Assembly: GCA_947561715.1 (NCBI GenBank)
Contig: OX387197.1
Location: 20,072,266 to 20,136,265 of the forward strand
Direction of reading: 5' to 3'
Source: Ascidia mentula
Taxonomy: Eukaryota; Chordata; Ascidiacea; Phlebobranchia; Ascidiidae
DNA length: 64,000 nucleotides
Each line of letters starts with the position of its first letter. Positions within the stretch are counted from its first letter, which is position 1. This document shows, in pieces, positions 28,101-39,689 of the stretch. The notes beneath the pieces are model-generated. The model did not search any database and had not been told where the DNA came from. It saw only the letters and a program-made list of their open reading frames with translations. Made by a program: the position numbers and the translations under genes.

Positions 28101-31100
28101 TGGTAACAGCAGGGAGCAATCCGACACCATCCGTCTTCATTTATTCCTATCGCTAACGTGCTGTCCAAATGGTATGTGGTCACTTGCCATTCGATAGCCT
28201 TTCTGATCAAATAGCGCGCAGCCTTGATGCAATGGTTCAGCTAAATGGACCAATATCTTATCGGGCCTGCGGGGAGCAATGGCCTAAGTGCCCACACTGA
28301 AGCTAGTTTTCCCTCAAATGAGTAACGAAAATTGATTTGACATTCCTGTAAATTCTGTTTTGGGTCTCCCCATGTATTTCGATCCATAAAAAGCGGCAGC
28401 TGAAGTCGTATCGAAACGTTAGCATTTCCGCATTGCTTCGGATTACATTGAACTCGGCGCCGCAAGAAGATACGAGCTAAGCCCTTAAATCGCCATTTGA
28501 CCAGAGAACAAAACATCCGCCCTATCGCCAAAACGACATGTGTGCCAGCGTCTGTACGCATTAGCATTCCCATTCATCGCCGCGAGATTCTTATCTTGGT
28601 GCCAACACATCTAATCTTGTCGCTACGATCGTCTCTTCGTGAGACGTCTAAGTGTCGCTAATAAACATGTAGCTTGTACTCATACCACGCCCTTGCATCG
28701 CCTTTGAGCTCTTTTGCTTTTTGCTATAACATAATATTAACCGTTGGTTTATGTTTCTTCAGGTCCGCTTTTATTTCAAGGGTCTCCCTGTAGACAAAGT
28801 CCCACTGACTGACAGCATCGGCGACAAGTACAGAGTCCGCCAGTTGCTGCATCAACTGCCTCCGCACGACGACAAGGTGAGCCTTTGTTATCTCGTCGCA
28901 CGGTGGCTTCGCTGTTAGCGCAAGTCGAATCAAGTCCTCATTAATCACGCTACAGATGCGAATAAACAGCGATCATGTGCCAGGCGTGTAAACAGTGGCG
29001 CCAGCCGGAAACGCGATTGGGGGTGTTCAATGTTCGACCAATTATTCCCGGCACCCATAAATCACGCGCGCGTCCAAACACGCCAACCAGCGTAAATTTG
29101 CTCAGGAAAATCGAATTGTACCAGAAGTCGCAATCAGCACGCGATCTCCTGAGAAAATGCCCATCGTCGCGGCATGCGAACCAAATCTTCGCTGTCTTCG
29201 AGGCCGTGGAGGGCCGCACTTACCGCTTTCGCCACGTCCGCGCGCCCGCGAGCAAACACAAACCTAAGGATGGACGCGAAATACCTTTCCTCCCGCTGTG
29301 AGTTTACATTCGCCCGTTTGCCTCTTTGTCCGTGCTGATGGCAATCCATCTTCTGCGAGGCATTCGCGAAATCGGACAAAAGTCGTTCACCTCATATAGC
29401 GGGGATAATGGCCCGCGCCGTTGGAGGGCAAGGGGTATTCGGCCGATGCAAGGTAAATGCGTTATAATGTCGAGGGGAAGCGAGATTTGCAGTGTTGTCC
29501 AGGTGCAAAAATACCCGAGCCAAAACCATAATAGCCTTTGTGGTTTGGAGCTCAGGCCCTCATTTTGCGATTTGGCATCCGAGCCAGCCATTTGGTCACG
29601 TCAATCAATCAAGACGCGTCTGGTGCGATCGTGTGCCTCCGACACTGTGCAGTGTCGCGATGAGCGAGTAATATTGCCTCAAAAGGAGTTTAGACAACCG
29701 TTAGTCAGTCGTTCGAACGCGCGTCCGTCGGCGAAGGGCCAATGGCTGGAAAGCACCACGCCACGTAAAGCTACCCGCAGTATAACTGTCAGGTTTTTCC
29801 ATCACAGTCGTAGCAAATGGATTGTCCGACGCCAGGTGGAGCTGTGCACCAGCTGACGTCAAATTTGCTGTCTTACGGCGCTATAAATTGTTCCATGTGT
29901 TTGTCTGAACCATAAACGTTAAACATTGATCTCGTCTGTTGAACCATAATTGTGCTTGTTGCTAGGTTGTGGCCGGTTCATGTCCCAATGAAAGCTCCCA
30001 TAATATTTCGCAATCGCTCTTAATCGTGTCGGTATGTGAAATTACATTTACCACCCCGAAATTCCTCCCGCGCGCAAATAAACTTCGGTTTCGAAGCGCA
30101 AACTCTGGTTTGAAGGTCGCGACGGTTGGCTGAAATACAGGGTTGTAAACCGAAAGAGCGTTTTTTCGTTGTTCATTGTAAACGTGCTCATGTACCTGTG
30201 CACACGATGTAAACACTGCGGCGGCGACGATCTTTCAGCTTCTATGAGATAGGGCTTTAAAACAGTTTCCATTCCGAAACGCCCGACTACTGCAGACGCC
30301 GCTTCGCAGCCCCCTTATTGCGTTAAACACGATCGATTGACTCGCCCTTGCACAAGGCAGACGATGCCAGTGTTTACAACATGGCGACAAGGCGGGGAGT
30401 TGCAGCGACTGGCACCCGTACGATCGCGATGATGTTCGCCTGGTGCCGCGTTAAAACCCGGTGAGGAATGATAAGGGGATTACTGAAAGTGATGAGATGC
30501 GTCCTGCATGCGCTCCGCACACATCGCAGTATTGTGCCGACAAACCTGCAGCGAACGGCAAGAATTTCCATTGCCTTCTGTTCACCGGTCGGTCAATGTT
30601 GCTAGAGTTTATGGTTCTCGCGCCAGAAAATTGAAGCGACGTAGAAAGGTAATCCGATCCATTGCTTTAGTTATTTGGCAGGAGTCCCAATCGCAATTCC
30701 AATATAAATTGGCGCGAGGTCTGTGAGGCGTGTACATGGGGTTAAAATTAAATTGAAATTTTTGCTGTTTGTGTCCACATCAAGGCCGGAGGCTGCTCGG
30801 GGTGATGTGTAATGGTGCTGAACATTGTTTCAAAGTCACTTGAAACAATGCCGCGGCTTGTTTACCATTCCGAGATTACCAAAACCGCACATTCCGCGCA
30901 CGGCCAATTTAGTTCGGTGAAGAGGCGCATAAAATTGCATCAGCACGCCAGTCCTTTGTTTTCTTGCCGAATTTGATGCTGACTCGATGTTTTTCTCATC
31001 CTACGAGTATGGCATTTCTTCCTTACGAGGCCTTTCTCATTGCGAAACCACCCACCCTTCTAAGCCTACGCCGCCATACCAATCCTACCTTACGTTAAAG

Positions 31101-34100
31101 ATTAGGGCAACGATAAAACAAAACAGATTGGTGTCGCCGACTACAAGGGACGTGGTAAAGAAATGCCACGTTTAAAGCGGATGCCGAGCCTAACTAAATT
31201 AGCGACGTGACTCGCATGACGTTGTAGTGGTGTCCGACCGCGGACACAGAAAAAGCGGCAATTAGCACCTTTCCATTAAAAACAGTCGTTTGTCCGGTAT
31301 ACCGTTCAGGCTGCCGGCTTTGTTGGCTTCTAGAGAAACGCCCCTGTTACCGGTTGATGTTGGTGGATCACAGCTGGCCGGATAATCGCGTTTCAATCGC
31401 ATTACCTCACTTTTCCCAGCACGCGTGGCGGTGGGTGACGTCGTCGATTGGTGGCTAGCTTTTCACCTGCCACTGTGCAAATCCGCAAATGTTCGTGGTT
31501 TGCTAACGGCCGGCGCGCCGTGACATTCCTCGCATGAATGACCTCTTCTCAGCCTCCCGACTCATCCGGTGGCAATCCGATTCGGTTTTCCTCCATCCGC
31601 CGCAATACTTGACCTTACAGCAAATAACATTCAGTGGCACATTATCATAACATTAAGAATACAGCGCAAATCCGCTGTACATGACAATGTATGTGGTATG
31701 ACGTAACCTAATTTATAAATAGCCCCTTAAATTCACCACAAGACAGGTTGTTATGAGGGGAATCGTTAACTGCTTTCTCTGCAAAACCCCGTTTTGCCAC
31801 TCCCCGCCTTGTGACGCAACAACGGTGATGACGCGTTCGCGTCGCGGCAAGTAGCAATCAGCACACGTCACACCCTCCCCGGGGCGTGAAATCTGGCAAT
31901 TGCCTTTTGTGAGTTTGAAGGCGACTCGATTAATGTCGCGCAATTACAACCAGTCCCCCCCGTAAAACGTGAACGTGCTACGGCATAGGAGTAGCCGCCC
32001 GCCGCTTTTCGACCCACTTCCACGATTCTTCGCTCTACATTCCAGCTTGCCGCCAATCGTTATTTTATCCACCGGCGCGAATAACCCTTGTTGAGCGTAA
32101 CTTTATACAAGTTGCCAACAATTTTGATGTTACATGTCAATCAGCAAGAGCCATGTTACTTGACTCCGTCGGTCGCCATATACTTGCGAATGTATTTATT
32201 TTGGACAAGGTGTGGTTGATTGATGGTGCAATTTGTGTGCTCACTTGCTAATTGCTCGTTGGCGTCGGAGGCAATTACAACACTCATGGTAAATGTTATA
32301 ATCCCTATTCTGAGATATTCATTGCCGATGCACAGCGTAAATGTCACCTGGACAAACGACGACAGCTGCATCACCAAAATCCACCGTTTGTAATTTGCCG
32401 ATCAAGATCATTGTTTGTCACTTCAATGAACCTGGTGTTAGTAGCGGGACAGCGCCAGTGGCAAACTCTGTAATCCGCCGCTGTTCGATCATGAATATTC
32501 ATGACAAATCATGCGCATGACTGAAGCTCCCCCAAAGGCCGCCGCACCACTTCCAATTCCCTGATAAAATAATCCTCCACCTATATTTGTGTTGACATCT
32601 GTCGGGTGTCTGCGCGGATTGTCAATAATGCAATGTGGGATCAGATTGAGCTCGACATCGACTCATGTAGATTATTGCGCGTTATAATGACATTGGCGAC
32701 AAAGTGTGTTTTCGTCAATGGCGTAATCCCTCTTGAGCAAATCTGACCAAAACCGCAGGTTTTCAGTTGTCGCCTATATTTGTTGTGTAGTATACGAGCT
32801 TCGTGTTCTATTTTTACATCAGTGCGGGCACCTGCAGGGCGGAAGCCACGCCATGGGCGGCGCTCTATGGACATTGCGTCATAAAAGCGTTATGCGCGGC
32901 TCTTGCTTGAAGAAGGGGATTCGGGCCAACGCACCGAACATGTCATGGATCACGTACCTCCTGCTCGGTCAAAATTCCTCTTGTGTCGCTGGGCTCCCTG
33001 CAAAGCTGGCGACAACTGCCCGTGCGTGCGGGACTTTACGACTATTTAAAGCTGCCGCACACACGGCTCACAATAGGATTTGGTGGCGTCGACAAGTTTC
33101 CTTGGCCTCTCCTCCCGGTCGACGGCGAGCCAAAAATGGAAAACATTTTTGTTTTCGATCGCCCTGTGTTTACCTCTAGTCTGTGTCATCGCTCTGGAAA
33201 TTTCCACCTCATCTAAATGTTTCCGACCACAATCTTTTGCCGCTTGCCCCGACAACAACTTGCAGGTTTAATCAATCCACCACGTCCAGGTGTCCGCCAG
33301 CGCGTCCGTCTTTTAATCCACCTGTGCTTGTTTTGACGTCGCAATTAGCATTTAAGCCGATATTGGAGCAATTGAGCAATGATATGAACAACATCCCGAG
33401 CCTTGCGCGCGATCGCTTCCCGCGCTGGGATTAGCTCCTCGCGGCGGTTAAGGCGAACCGAGCGCCCGGCAAGTTCTTTGGGCTGAAGCGAGGACGATTA
33501 AAACTTTCTCAAACCCAGGGCCGTCGTTCGCCTGCTTGGTGACAAATGGATTACCGCTCTTGTATTTATGCGCTCCGTCCTGAGACGCCCCGATTTACGA
33601 CGAAAAACCTGTTCGCAGAGCGTTTAACCCACGCGCCTGCTTGGGTCAGTGCAAGATCGCCACGCAAATGGAATGCAACCTGCCCGTGTAACGTCAAGGA
33701 AGCTGCTCTGCTGTGGCTTATCAGCACCAGCTCGCATCTCCCTGCAATTTGATCCGATTTCGAGGCGATTTCGGCGACGACCTGTCCCTTTCTCAAATGG
33801 CTTTTAGTGCGATTAACGAAGCTCCCAGCGAAACAGCAGCCGATAAATGGGACACGGTCGGTTGCGACTCCTGTGTTCAACTTGCTTGCGACTTGTGGTC
33901 TGTAAAGCCAATTACTCAAAACACAAGAAGAGATTTGCAGGAAGAAAGAGCTTGAGTGACGTAATTTACGTGTCGCGATATTTCAGTCAGGGAAATCAGA
34001 TGGCGGGGTTGGAATAGATATCGCTTTTAAAAGGGATGACCTCATAGGTTTCACGTGGATGTCTGTACGATGAGCTAGTTTCCAGACAAGTGTTGTACAG

Positions 34101-37100
34101 ATAAAGGAACGAGATAAAAAGGCAGAAGTTTATGAGACAGCTTTCGGACGCACAAATTTATTTCCAGATGCGATCTTGCGCTTCCAGATGAAGAGTTGGC
34201 TTATCTCCAAGATTGCTTTGTTAAAATGTTGAGGATTTTCATATTTGCGCAGATTCCAAGTACATTCGCGACATAGACGGCATAATACCTGCGTCACTCA
34301 GAGCAGCATTAAGTGACTTATTCTGTTGTGTTTATGCACTGAAATCGCACGAGTAAACACGTGCTAGTAATTACGTTTCGTGCGCGTTATCGCAAGTTGC
34401 GGCCATTCTCGCCGATCCGGTTCGCATTCCAACGTAATGCATCCGACTGTTGGCCTCTGTGCTGCAGCCGCGTTGCGCGATTAAGCCCGCGTTGTCGCAT
34501 CTCTGATCAATTACGACCAACCCGCGATAGTGGACCGTGATGACATCCTCGGTTGTGGCGACGTAGACGCGCCGACTTTGGGGCGATAATGCCGCCTCTC
34601 GGGTTCGCGGATTATGAGTCATTTGCTCATTATCGGCGCGCAAACTGCAATGATTGAACGCGCCTGCTGACATTCGCAACGTCGCCCGCGATCATATCAC
34701 GACTGGATCGAGCGAATCGCGATATTGGATTTCGCGCCACAGCGCGGGAAGATAAACAACGTATCATTGTGCCCCTTGTCCCGTACCACCATAATAAGAT
34801 GCGACAGGAGAAACGTGATTTGTTTACGCGACCGAAGGATTAAAATAGCTGTCCTCTTGTTCGTAGGCGTGTCTAACTCGTGTTCCTCCGCAGGTGTGTT
34901 ACTGCAACGGACTCTCGGACGAGGAGAAAAGAGAGCTGCAACTCTTCAGCGAACAGAGGAAGAGAGATTTCCTCGGATGTGGAAAAGTGCGGACTCTTCC
35001 TTTAATGAATCCTGGGACCCCATGCTCAAAAGTAAATTTTTTGTCCTCTCGATTACCCGATGTTTTGAAGATTGCATTGATAACAATTGTATATTAACAG
35101 TGCGGACTACTTCTGCAAGGCGGAGAAATCGTTGTAGTTGCTGCTCGGGCTGAACCGGGTATGTGTTGGCACCCAGCCTGTTTTTGCTGCACCGTCTGTC
35201 AGGAACTCCTTGTCGATCTTTTTTACTTTTATCAAGTAAGTGCTCATCACCGAAAGAACAAGAGAAGATACGAACGCGAAATTAACTTTCATTATTTCCT
35301 AGGACGGAAACTTGTACTGCGGTCGCCACCACGCGGAAACTGTCAAACCAAGGTGTTCGGCTTGTGACGAAGTAAGATACAAAAATATTCAAGTTGGACA
35401 AACGTCATCCTGAATTGCGATTTATATTTGCTTATTTTGTTGCACAGATAATTTTTTCCGACGAATGCACTGAAGCGGAAGGCAGACACTGGCATATGGA
35501 TCATTTCTGCTGTTTCGAGTGCGACACAGTTCTTGGGGGTCAGCGCTATATTATGCGAGATGGCAAACCAAACTGCACGCAATGCTTCGAAGCTCTCTAC
35601 GCGGAATACTGCGACATGTGCGGCGATCTGATCGGTAAGCTTACTGCCACGTTTCATACGTGGCAGTTTGTGTGTCCTATTTTCCAAACTTAGTGTTCAT
35701 TTTCTTTACGTAGGTTTGGACGCCGGACAAATGCAGTACGAAGGCCAACACTGGCACGCCACCGACAAGTGTTTTTGCTGCCATCGTTGTCGGAAATCGT
35801 TACTGGGAAGACCCTTCCTGCCGAAAACCGGTCGCATCTTCTGTTCCAAGGCTTGTAGCCAAGGTGAAGATCCTTGTCAGTCGGAAACCGACTCACAGGT
35901 TGGTAAAATGTTCGTGTTTTTGTGCAAAATATACAGTGCCGTGCTTTGCGTTCAACTAAAAGTGGAATTTTATGCTTGCAGCATAGCTCGTCTCATTACG
36001 AGACCGCGCAAACGCCCAAGTCGCATAACGTGCGACATAGTCTTAACCTGGAGAACCTGTCGCAGCAGGAAAAGGCCTGGGACAACAAACCACCATCGGT
36101 GGGCGATTCAAACGTCTTCACAGACTCTCCTGTGGCTGCCTCCGGTCCCGAGGTCATGCGCTACGCGGACTCTGCCCACCCATACCTAGCCGTCGGTGCT
36201 TCCCCACATGCAAATTCTCCCACCACGGTTAACACACCGCGGAAGTCCAACGCGTCCTCAAACAACGAAGATGCGGTGACCTCGCCCAGCAGCACGGTGT
36301 CGTCCCGGACCAAAAACGGCGTACCATTCCCGCAAGGCCAGAACACTTACAACAGTACGGACAGCAGTGGATACAACAGCAGTAGCACGCTGGATGCCAT
36401 CGAGCATCAAAACAGCATCAAAATGAACGCTGGCGCCGCGTTTCACCCGAACATGTTTCGACCGTCTTCAAGTGCGAAAGTGACACGCCTCGATAAAGAG
36501 GCAGACGATGGAAGTCACGTTACCGCCACCGAGTTCGTGGCATACCAAGCCAACGGCCGCAGCTCGCCGCCCATTATCTCCGGTGCGCGAAAAATGTCGC
36601 CGGAGATGCAAAAAACCATCGCAGCTTTCGATAAACTTTCTACGAACGGAAATTCGCCGCCGGTGAAAGTGACCTCGGGACTTCCCCACTCTAACGCTCC
36701 GATTCCTGCACCACGTGCGAGATACCCAGCCTCCCACGTGCCTGTACCCAGAAAGCAGCCCTCGATTGAGGAAGAAAATCCGTGGATGAGGAAGACAGAC
36801 TTCCACGAGAGTGCGCGCAGGTCACCACCCCAGGAGAGGTCAAATGCACCCATGCAAAGAAACGCGGGCGAACGAATCATCAACAAAAACCGTTGCCGTG
36901 ATCCGATAAATTCTTTTGAACTCTCGCCATCGGATGAGAGCAAGATATTTACTTCGAAAACTCTCGATCACGAAGGTATGTTTTTTGCTGCCAACGATTG
37001 CAAATTCGCAAACTAACAAATACAATATTCTGATTACATTACGCATTACGCAGACGAGACAACCTCACTGCCACCCGAAGCGGAGAAGCCGGAAAAGGGA

Positions 37101-38531
37101 CTAAAGAGCATTTTAAAGAAAACCAATTCTACCATTAGGCACTGTCACCCACAGCTCGACTCCGCCCCCTTGGACCAAATCGACTCTGCGTTCAACCGTA
37201 AGTTATATATCGAGTACACTGCTAAGAGATTGTTAGCCTGCAGTGTTTTCATCAATATTTTACAATGCACAGAAAATATAGAATCAGATGACGAGGATGA
37301 CGCTGCAGGATTCGAAGACGCCCGAAACGACTTTTCGAGCTTTCAAAGAGGAAAGCGTCTTTCGGCAAGCGCCCGAATGCCCGCGCCCAATCAAGAAAGG
37401 CAGCCCAAACAAAAGTAAGTTTAATCTTGACCCTATCAACATATCAAATAGTTGCTTTTTCAATTTGCTGTCATCTTGCATGTTTTGTGTGTTGCCAATC
37501 ACCATCACATGAACGCATGGTAAAATATATGCACATTTGCACCATTTTAGATCGCAGCCCAAAGCGCGCTTCCATGAGAGTGCAATCGGCCGAACGCACA
37601 GTGCCCTGAATTTAGATGAAATGGACGATGCCTTCATGCGATTCGGCGGCAAACAGAAGACTTGCAGCAAAGCGAATTGGTTAGAATGAAGTGATTTGCA
37701 TGCAGTTATTTGCCACATGTAGTTTCGTGTAATTTATCCTTAATTGGGATTGCTTTGTGTTGTGTTCAATAACAAACGTAGTTGCGGACAAAAGTAGAAT
37801 ACAACATCCATCGAATATGTTTAATTTATTCTCGATTTTCCATTCTCAACATTAAAACGTTTTTTACAGCTCCAGCAAAACTTGCAGCAAGAAGTTGAAG
37901 CGAACACGTTCAACCGACTTTGCATTCGAACGTCCACCTCCTGGCTCTTCCAGGAAAAGCAGGAAGCACCGGAGGTTTATAGAAGACGAAGAAGACGACG
38001 ACTGGTGTTCCACCTGTACGTCATCGAGCGACGACAGCGATTATGAGCGATGGGACCGATTTGATGTTGGGTAAGAACTACAAGTCCAAAGTGTACATTT
38101 CTGCTGATGCTTTGACCTGGTTTTACAAATCGTGTTGTTTTCATTCAGAAACAAAACACCACTCAGCCCCAACACCATTATACGGCGTCTTTCCGCACCC
38201 AACAGCGTTCGCGTAAACGTCACCAAACCTCGTCATTCCCACCCTTTCCTTGGCGACGGGGCCGAATTCAATGCTGGGTTCCTCACGCAATCTTCCGGCG
38301 TACAACGACCTGGTATGCCAAGGAATTACTCCACGGCATCCCATTTGAGATATAGGTAGGTCAAATAGTAAGCGTTAATTTTGTACGAGAAAGATTTTGT
38401 GCACTCCCAAACATCGCTAACATCTGCAGAAACCATGCCTTTCCAAACTTATTGCTATTTTCGTGCCTCAACAACTTTTTTTTGTTTTTTGCAGACGAAA
38501 GCACGGGAAGAAGCATTGCATCGTTATGTGA
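1153..38531 (+). CDS. prickle: Prickle planar cell polarity protein (PET + 3 LIM domains), 5' end open
   Basis: Prickle is a cytoplasmic/cortical core planar cell polarity protein that works with Vangl against Dishevelled/Frizzled. In ascidians it is needed for notochord convergent extension (the Ciona savignyi aimless mutant). Exons: 1153-1238, 27119-27458, 28763-28876, 34894-35031, 35101-35235, 35303-35371, 35448-35634, 35714-35898, 35982-36975, 37054-37197, 37273-37414, 37551-37679, 37870-38070, 38149-38355, 38495-38531. All phases agree and give at least 1035 aa. Counting from the first residue of exon 1153, the order is: Cys/His motif ([17 protein letters not shown] then KSCVHCKC) at about 13-37; PET about 130-225, starting at [16 protein letters not shown]1 from about 224, LIM2 about 290-350, LIM3 about 352-408; Ser/Pro-rich linker; acidic [18 protein letters not shown] block; basic end with CaaX box CIVM, a likely prenylation site. 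The exon at 37551 uses a weak GTTAGA donor. An internal GTAAGC at 27206 is a possible alternative donor. The true start codon is upstream or in an exon not found. Confidence 0.93.
2842..2856. promoter_or_regulatory. Inverted nuclear-receptor half-sites with 3-base spacer
   Basis: AGGTCA TTG TGACCA is an IR3 arrangement of the AGGTCA half-site, one base from a perfect palindrome. It lies in the giant prickle intron. Receptors such as ERR can bind this class of site. No functional evidence is visible. Confidence 0.25.
3212..3239. promoter_or_regulatory. Inverted T-box-like half-site pair
   Basis: CCACACC at 3212-3218 and its reverse complement GGTGTGG at 3233-3239 form a 7-base inverted repeat. 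They resemble T-box half-sites (AGGTGTGA type). Prickle is known as a Brachyury-downstream gene in the Ciona notochord, which makes T-box motifs in its intron of interest. Such short motifs also arise by chance. Confidence 0.25.
5671..5685. repeat. Short (AAT)n microsatellite
   Basis: About five ATA/AAT units in the prickle intron. Confidence 0.8.
5976..5991. repeat. Short (TA)n microsatellite
   Basis: Eight TA units in the prickle intron. Confidence 0.85.
8801..8840. repeat. Two-copy 20-bp tandem repeat
   Basis: The 15-mer ATATTTTATTTACAA occurs at 8801-8815 and again at 8821-8835, giving a 20-base period with diverged ends. It lies in the prickle intron. Confidence 0.8.
10786..10828. promoter_or_regulatory. 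Cluster of three CTTTCGCGA motifs (E2F-like)
   Basis: The 9-mer CTTTCGCGA occurs at 10786-10794 and 10806-10814, and inverted (TCGCGAAAG) at 10820-10828. The last two form a perfect 9-bp inverted repeat with a 5-base spacer. The motif resembles E2F sites (TTTSGCGS) and the TCGCGA class. The block lies in a CpG-dense part of the prickle intron and may be a promoter or enhancer element; that is inference. Confidence 0.4.
12615..12760. promoter_or_regulatory. GATA-motif cluster with an 11-bp inverted repeat
   Basis: Five GATA-type motifs lie within 146 bases: GAGATA at 12615, overlapping AGATAAG at 12627 and 12632, and CTTATC at 12716 and 12755. GATAAGCGCCT (12633-12643) is repeated inverted as AGGCGCTTATC (12711-12721). 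GATA factors drive early ectodermal enhancers in ascidians, so this is a candidate enhancer in the prickle intron. Confidence 0.35.
27459..28762 (+). other. 1.3 kb prickle intron
   Basis: The intron lies inside the PET-encoding region, with a GTACGT donor and a CTTCAG acceptor. I see nothing else in it that I can support. Confidence 0.8.
28877..34893 (+). other. 6.0 kb prickle intron
   Basis: This intron splits the PET domain between the PPHDDK and VCYCNG segments. It is CpG-rich and I recognise no gene or transposon in it. It contains a hairpin-like inverted repeat at 30823-30850, a T-box-like TCACACCC near 31868, and one palindromic CRE (TGACGTCA) at 29854. Confidence 0.8.
30823..30850. 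promoter_or_regulatory. 11-bp inverted repeat containing Sox-like ATTGTT cores
   Basis: CATTGTTTCAA (30823-30833) is followed after six bases by its perfect complement TTGAAACAATG (30840-30850). Each arm contains an ATTGTT/AACAAT core typical of HMG-box Sox sites, facing inward. It could also be a simple DNA or RNA hairpin. Confidence 0.3.
35643..35667 (+). other. Perfect 10-bp hairpin in a 79-nt prickle intron
   Basis: ACTGCCACGT, loop TTCAT, ACGTGGCAGT. The hairpin starts nine bases after the exon boundary at 35634 in the intron 35635-35713, which separates the LIM2 and LIM3 coding parts. In RNA it would shorten the donor-to-branchpoint distance. Confidence 0.7.
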
Positions 38532-39221
38532 TCCCCTGATATGCGTTTCCATGACGTCAACATCATTCGCATCATAAGTTCCTTAATTCGTCGAACGGCA
38601 CTCAATACTCATCGCCACTCGACGATCCAATCTTAATCTCCAAAGCATTCTCTTGAGAAAACTTTTGACAAATCGGACGATATTGCGGACATCAAAACGC
38701 TTTTCCGCCTCTGCTTAACTTATTTTTTTCGCTTGCGTTTCCGCAACATTGTCGCCAAGTAAATTCACCACGAGCAGGTGTGAATATTTCTACCGTTGGT
38801 CGTTGCATGTTTTCTTTACCATGACAGAGTGGTGCACGCTCATTTGCGTTATTCTGATATTGAAGACTAGCTGCTCAATATCATTCAATGTGTTTCAAGC
38901 CAACTTAACAGGGAGATCTTTTCTCTGCTGTATAATTGCGTTCATTTTAATACGATTTGTTTTCTTTGGCATTCCCACTTCGACCACTACCCTTGTTTTA
39001 CTTTTGTCAGATTCCATGTTTTTTTTTTATCTTGCAGCGCTTTCACATCGACATTTTTTGTTTTGTTTTCTCTCTTTATTTTGTAAAAACCTGTTTTTGA
39101 AGATTATATTTGCGTGCATTGTTCTCTGTTCAAAGCTTTGCATATTTGCTCGCGACTGACCAATCACAAATGTCGCACGTCACGTGTTCACCGTTGATAT
39201 AAGCCTGAAACGTAAAATAAA
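38532..39221 (+). other. Prickle 3' UTR with AATAAA
   Basis: Noncoding, T-rich sequence follows the CaaX stop. The first AATAAA on + lies at 39216-39221, about 690 bases downstream, and is the likely poly(A) signal. A TGACGTCA palindrome is present at 38552-38559. Confidence 0.6.
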
Positions 39222-39689
39222 ATTTCTGCACCAAATATTGACGAAAATGCATTGATCTTGGTTTGGAACATTGTATTTAGTACAGGTTTAAGTACCATGT
39301 ATAGATAGGAATATCATGTATTATCAGGTGAGCTCGCATGAACCATGGGATGGGCAGTGTCCAAAAGAATTGCAAAAAATAATTCGTAGGATTTCTATTT
39401 ATGTGCATATTGTAACAAACCCCTGTAGGTAAATATGAACCCAAACACATGTAAACAAAGTTGTGACGTAAATGGCAAAATGGGTGTTAAATATTAGACG
39501 CGGCCCATGGGAGATCACTACGAGAAAAAAAGAAAGTTGGTGTTTCGTTTCTGTCGTGAAAGCAAAGTGTAGAATGTATAAACTCCTATTTACATAAACT
39601 CATAATTTGAACTTTACCACATAAACGTAAAGGCACTTGCTGCCTTCTGTCCAAACCTATTCTTGATTGACAGGCGAGTGTGTGTCGAA
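39222..39689. other. Intergenic region between prickle and SERAC1
   Basis: About 470 bases with no open frame that matches anything. It should contain the SERAC1 promoter. GATTGACAG at 39665-39673 is a possible splice or trans-splice acceptor 16 bases before the SERAC1 start. Confidence 0.5.

Noticed and set aside
29326-29856. 176-codon open frame on + in the 6 kb prickle intron
   Set aside because: No domain, biased toward Arg/Ser as expected from random CpG-rich DNA, and no splice context linking it to a gene.
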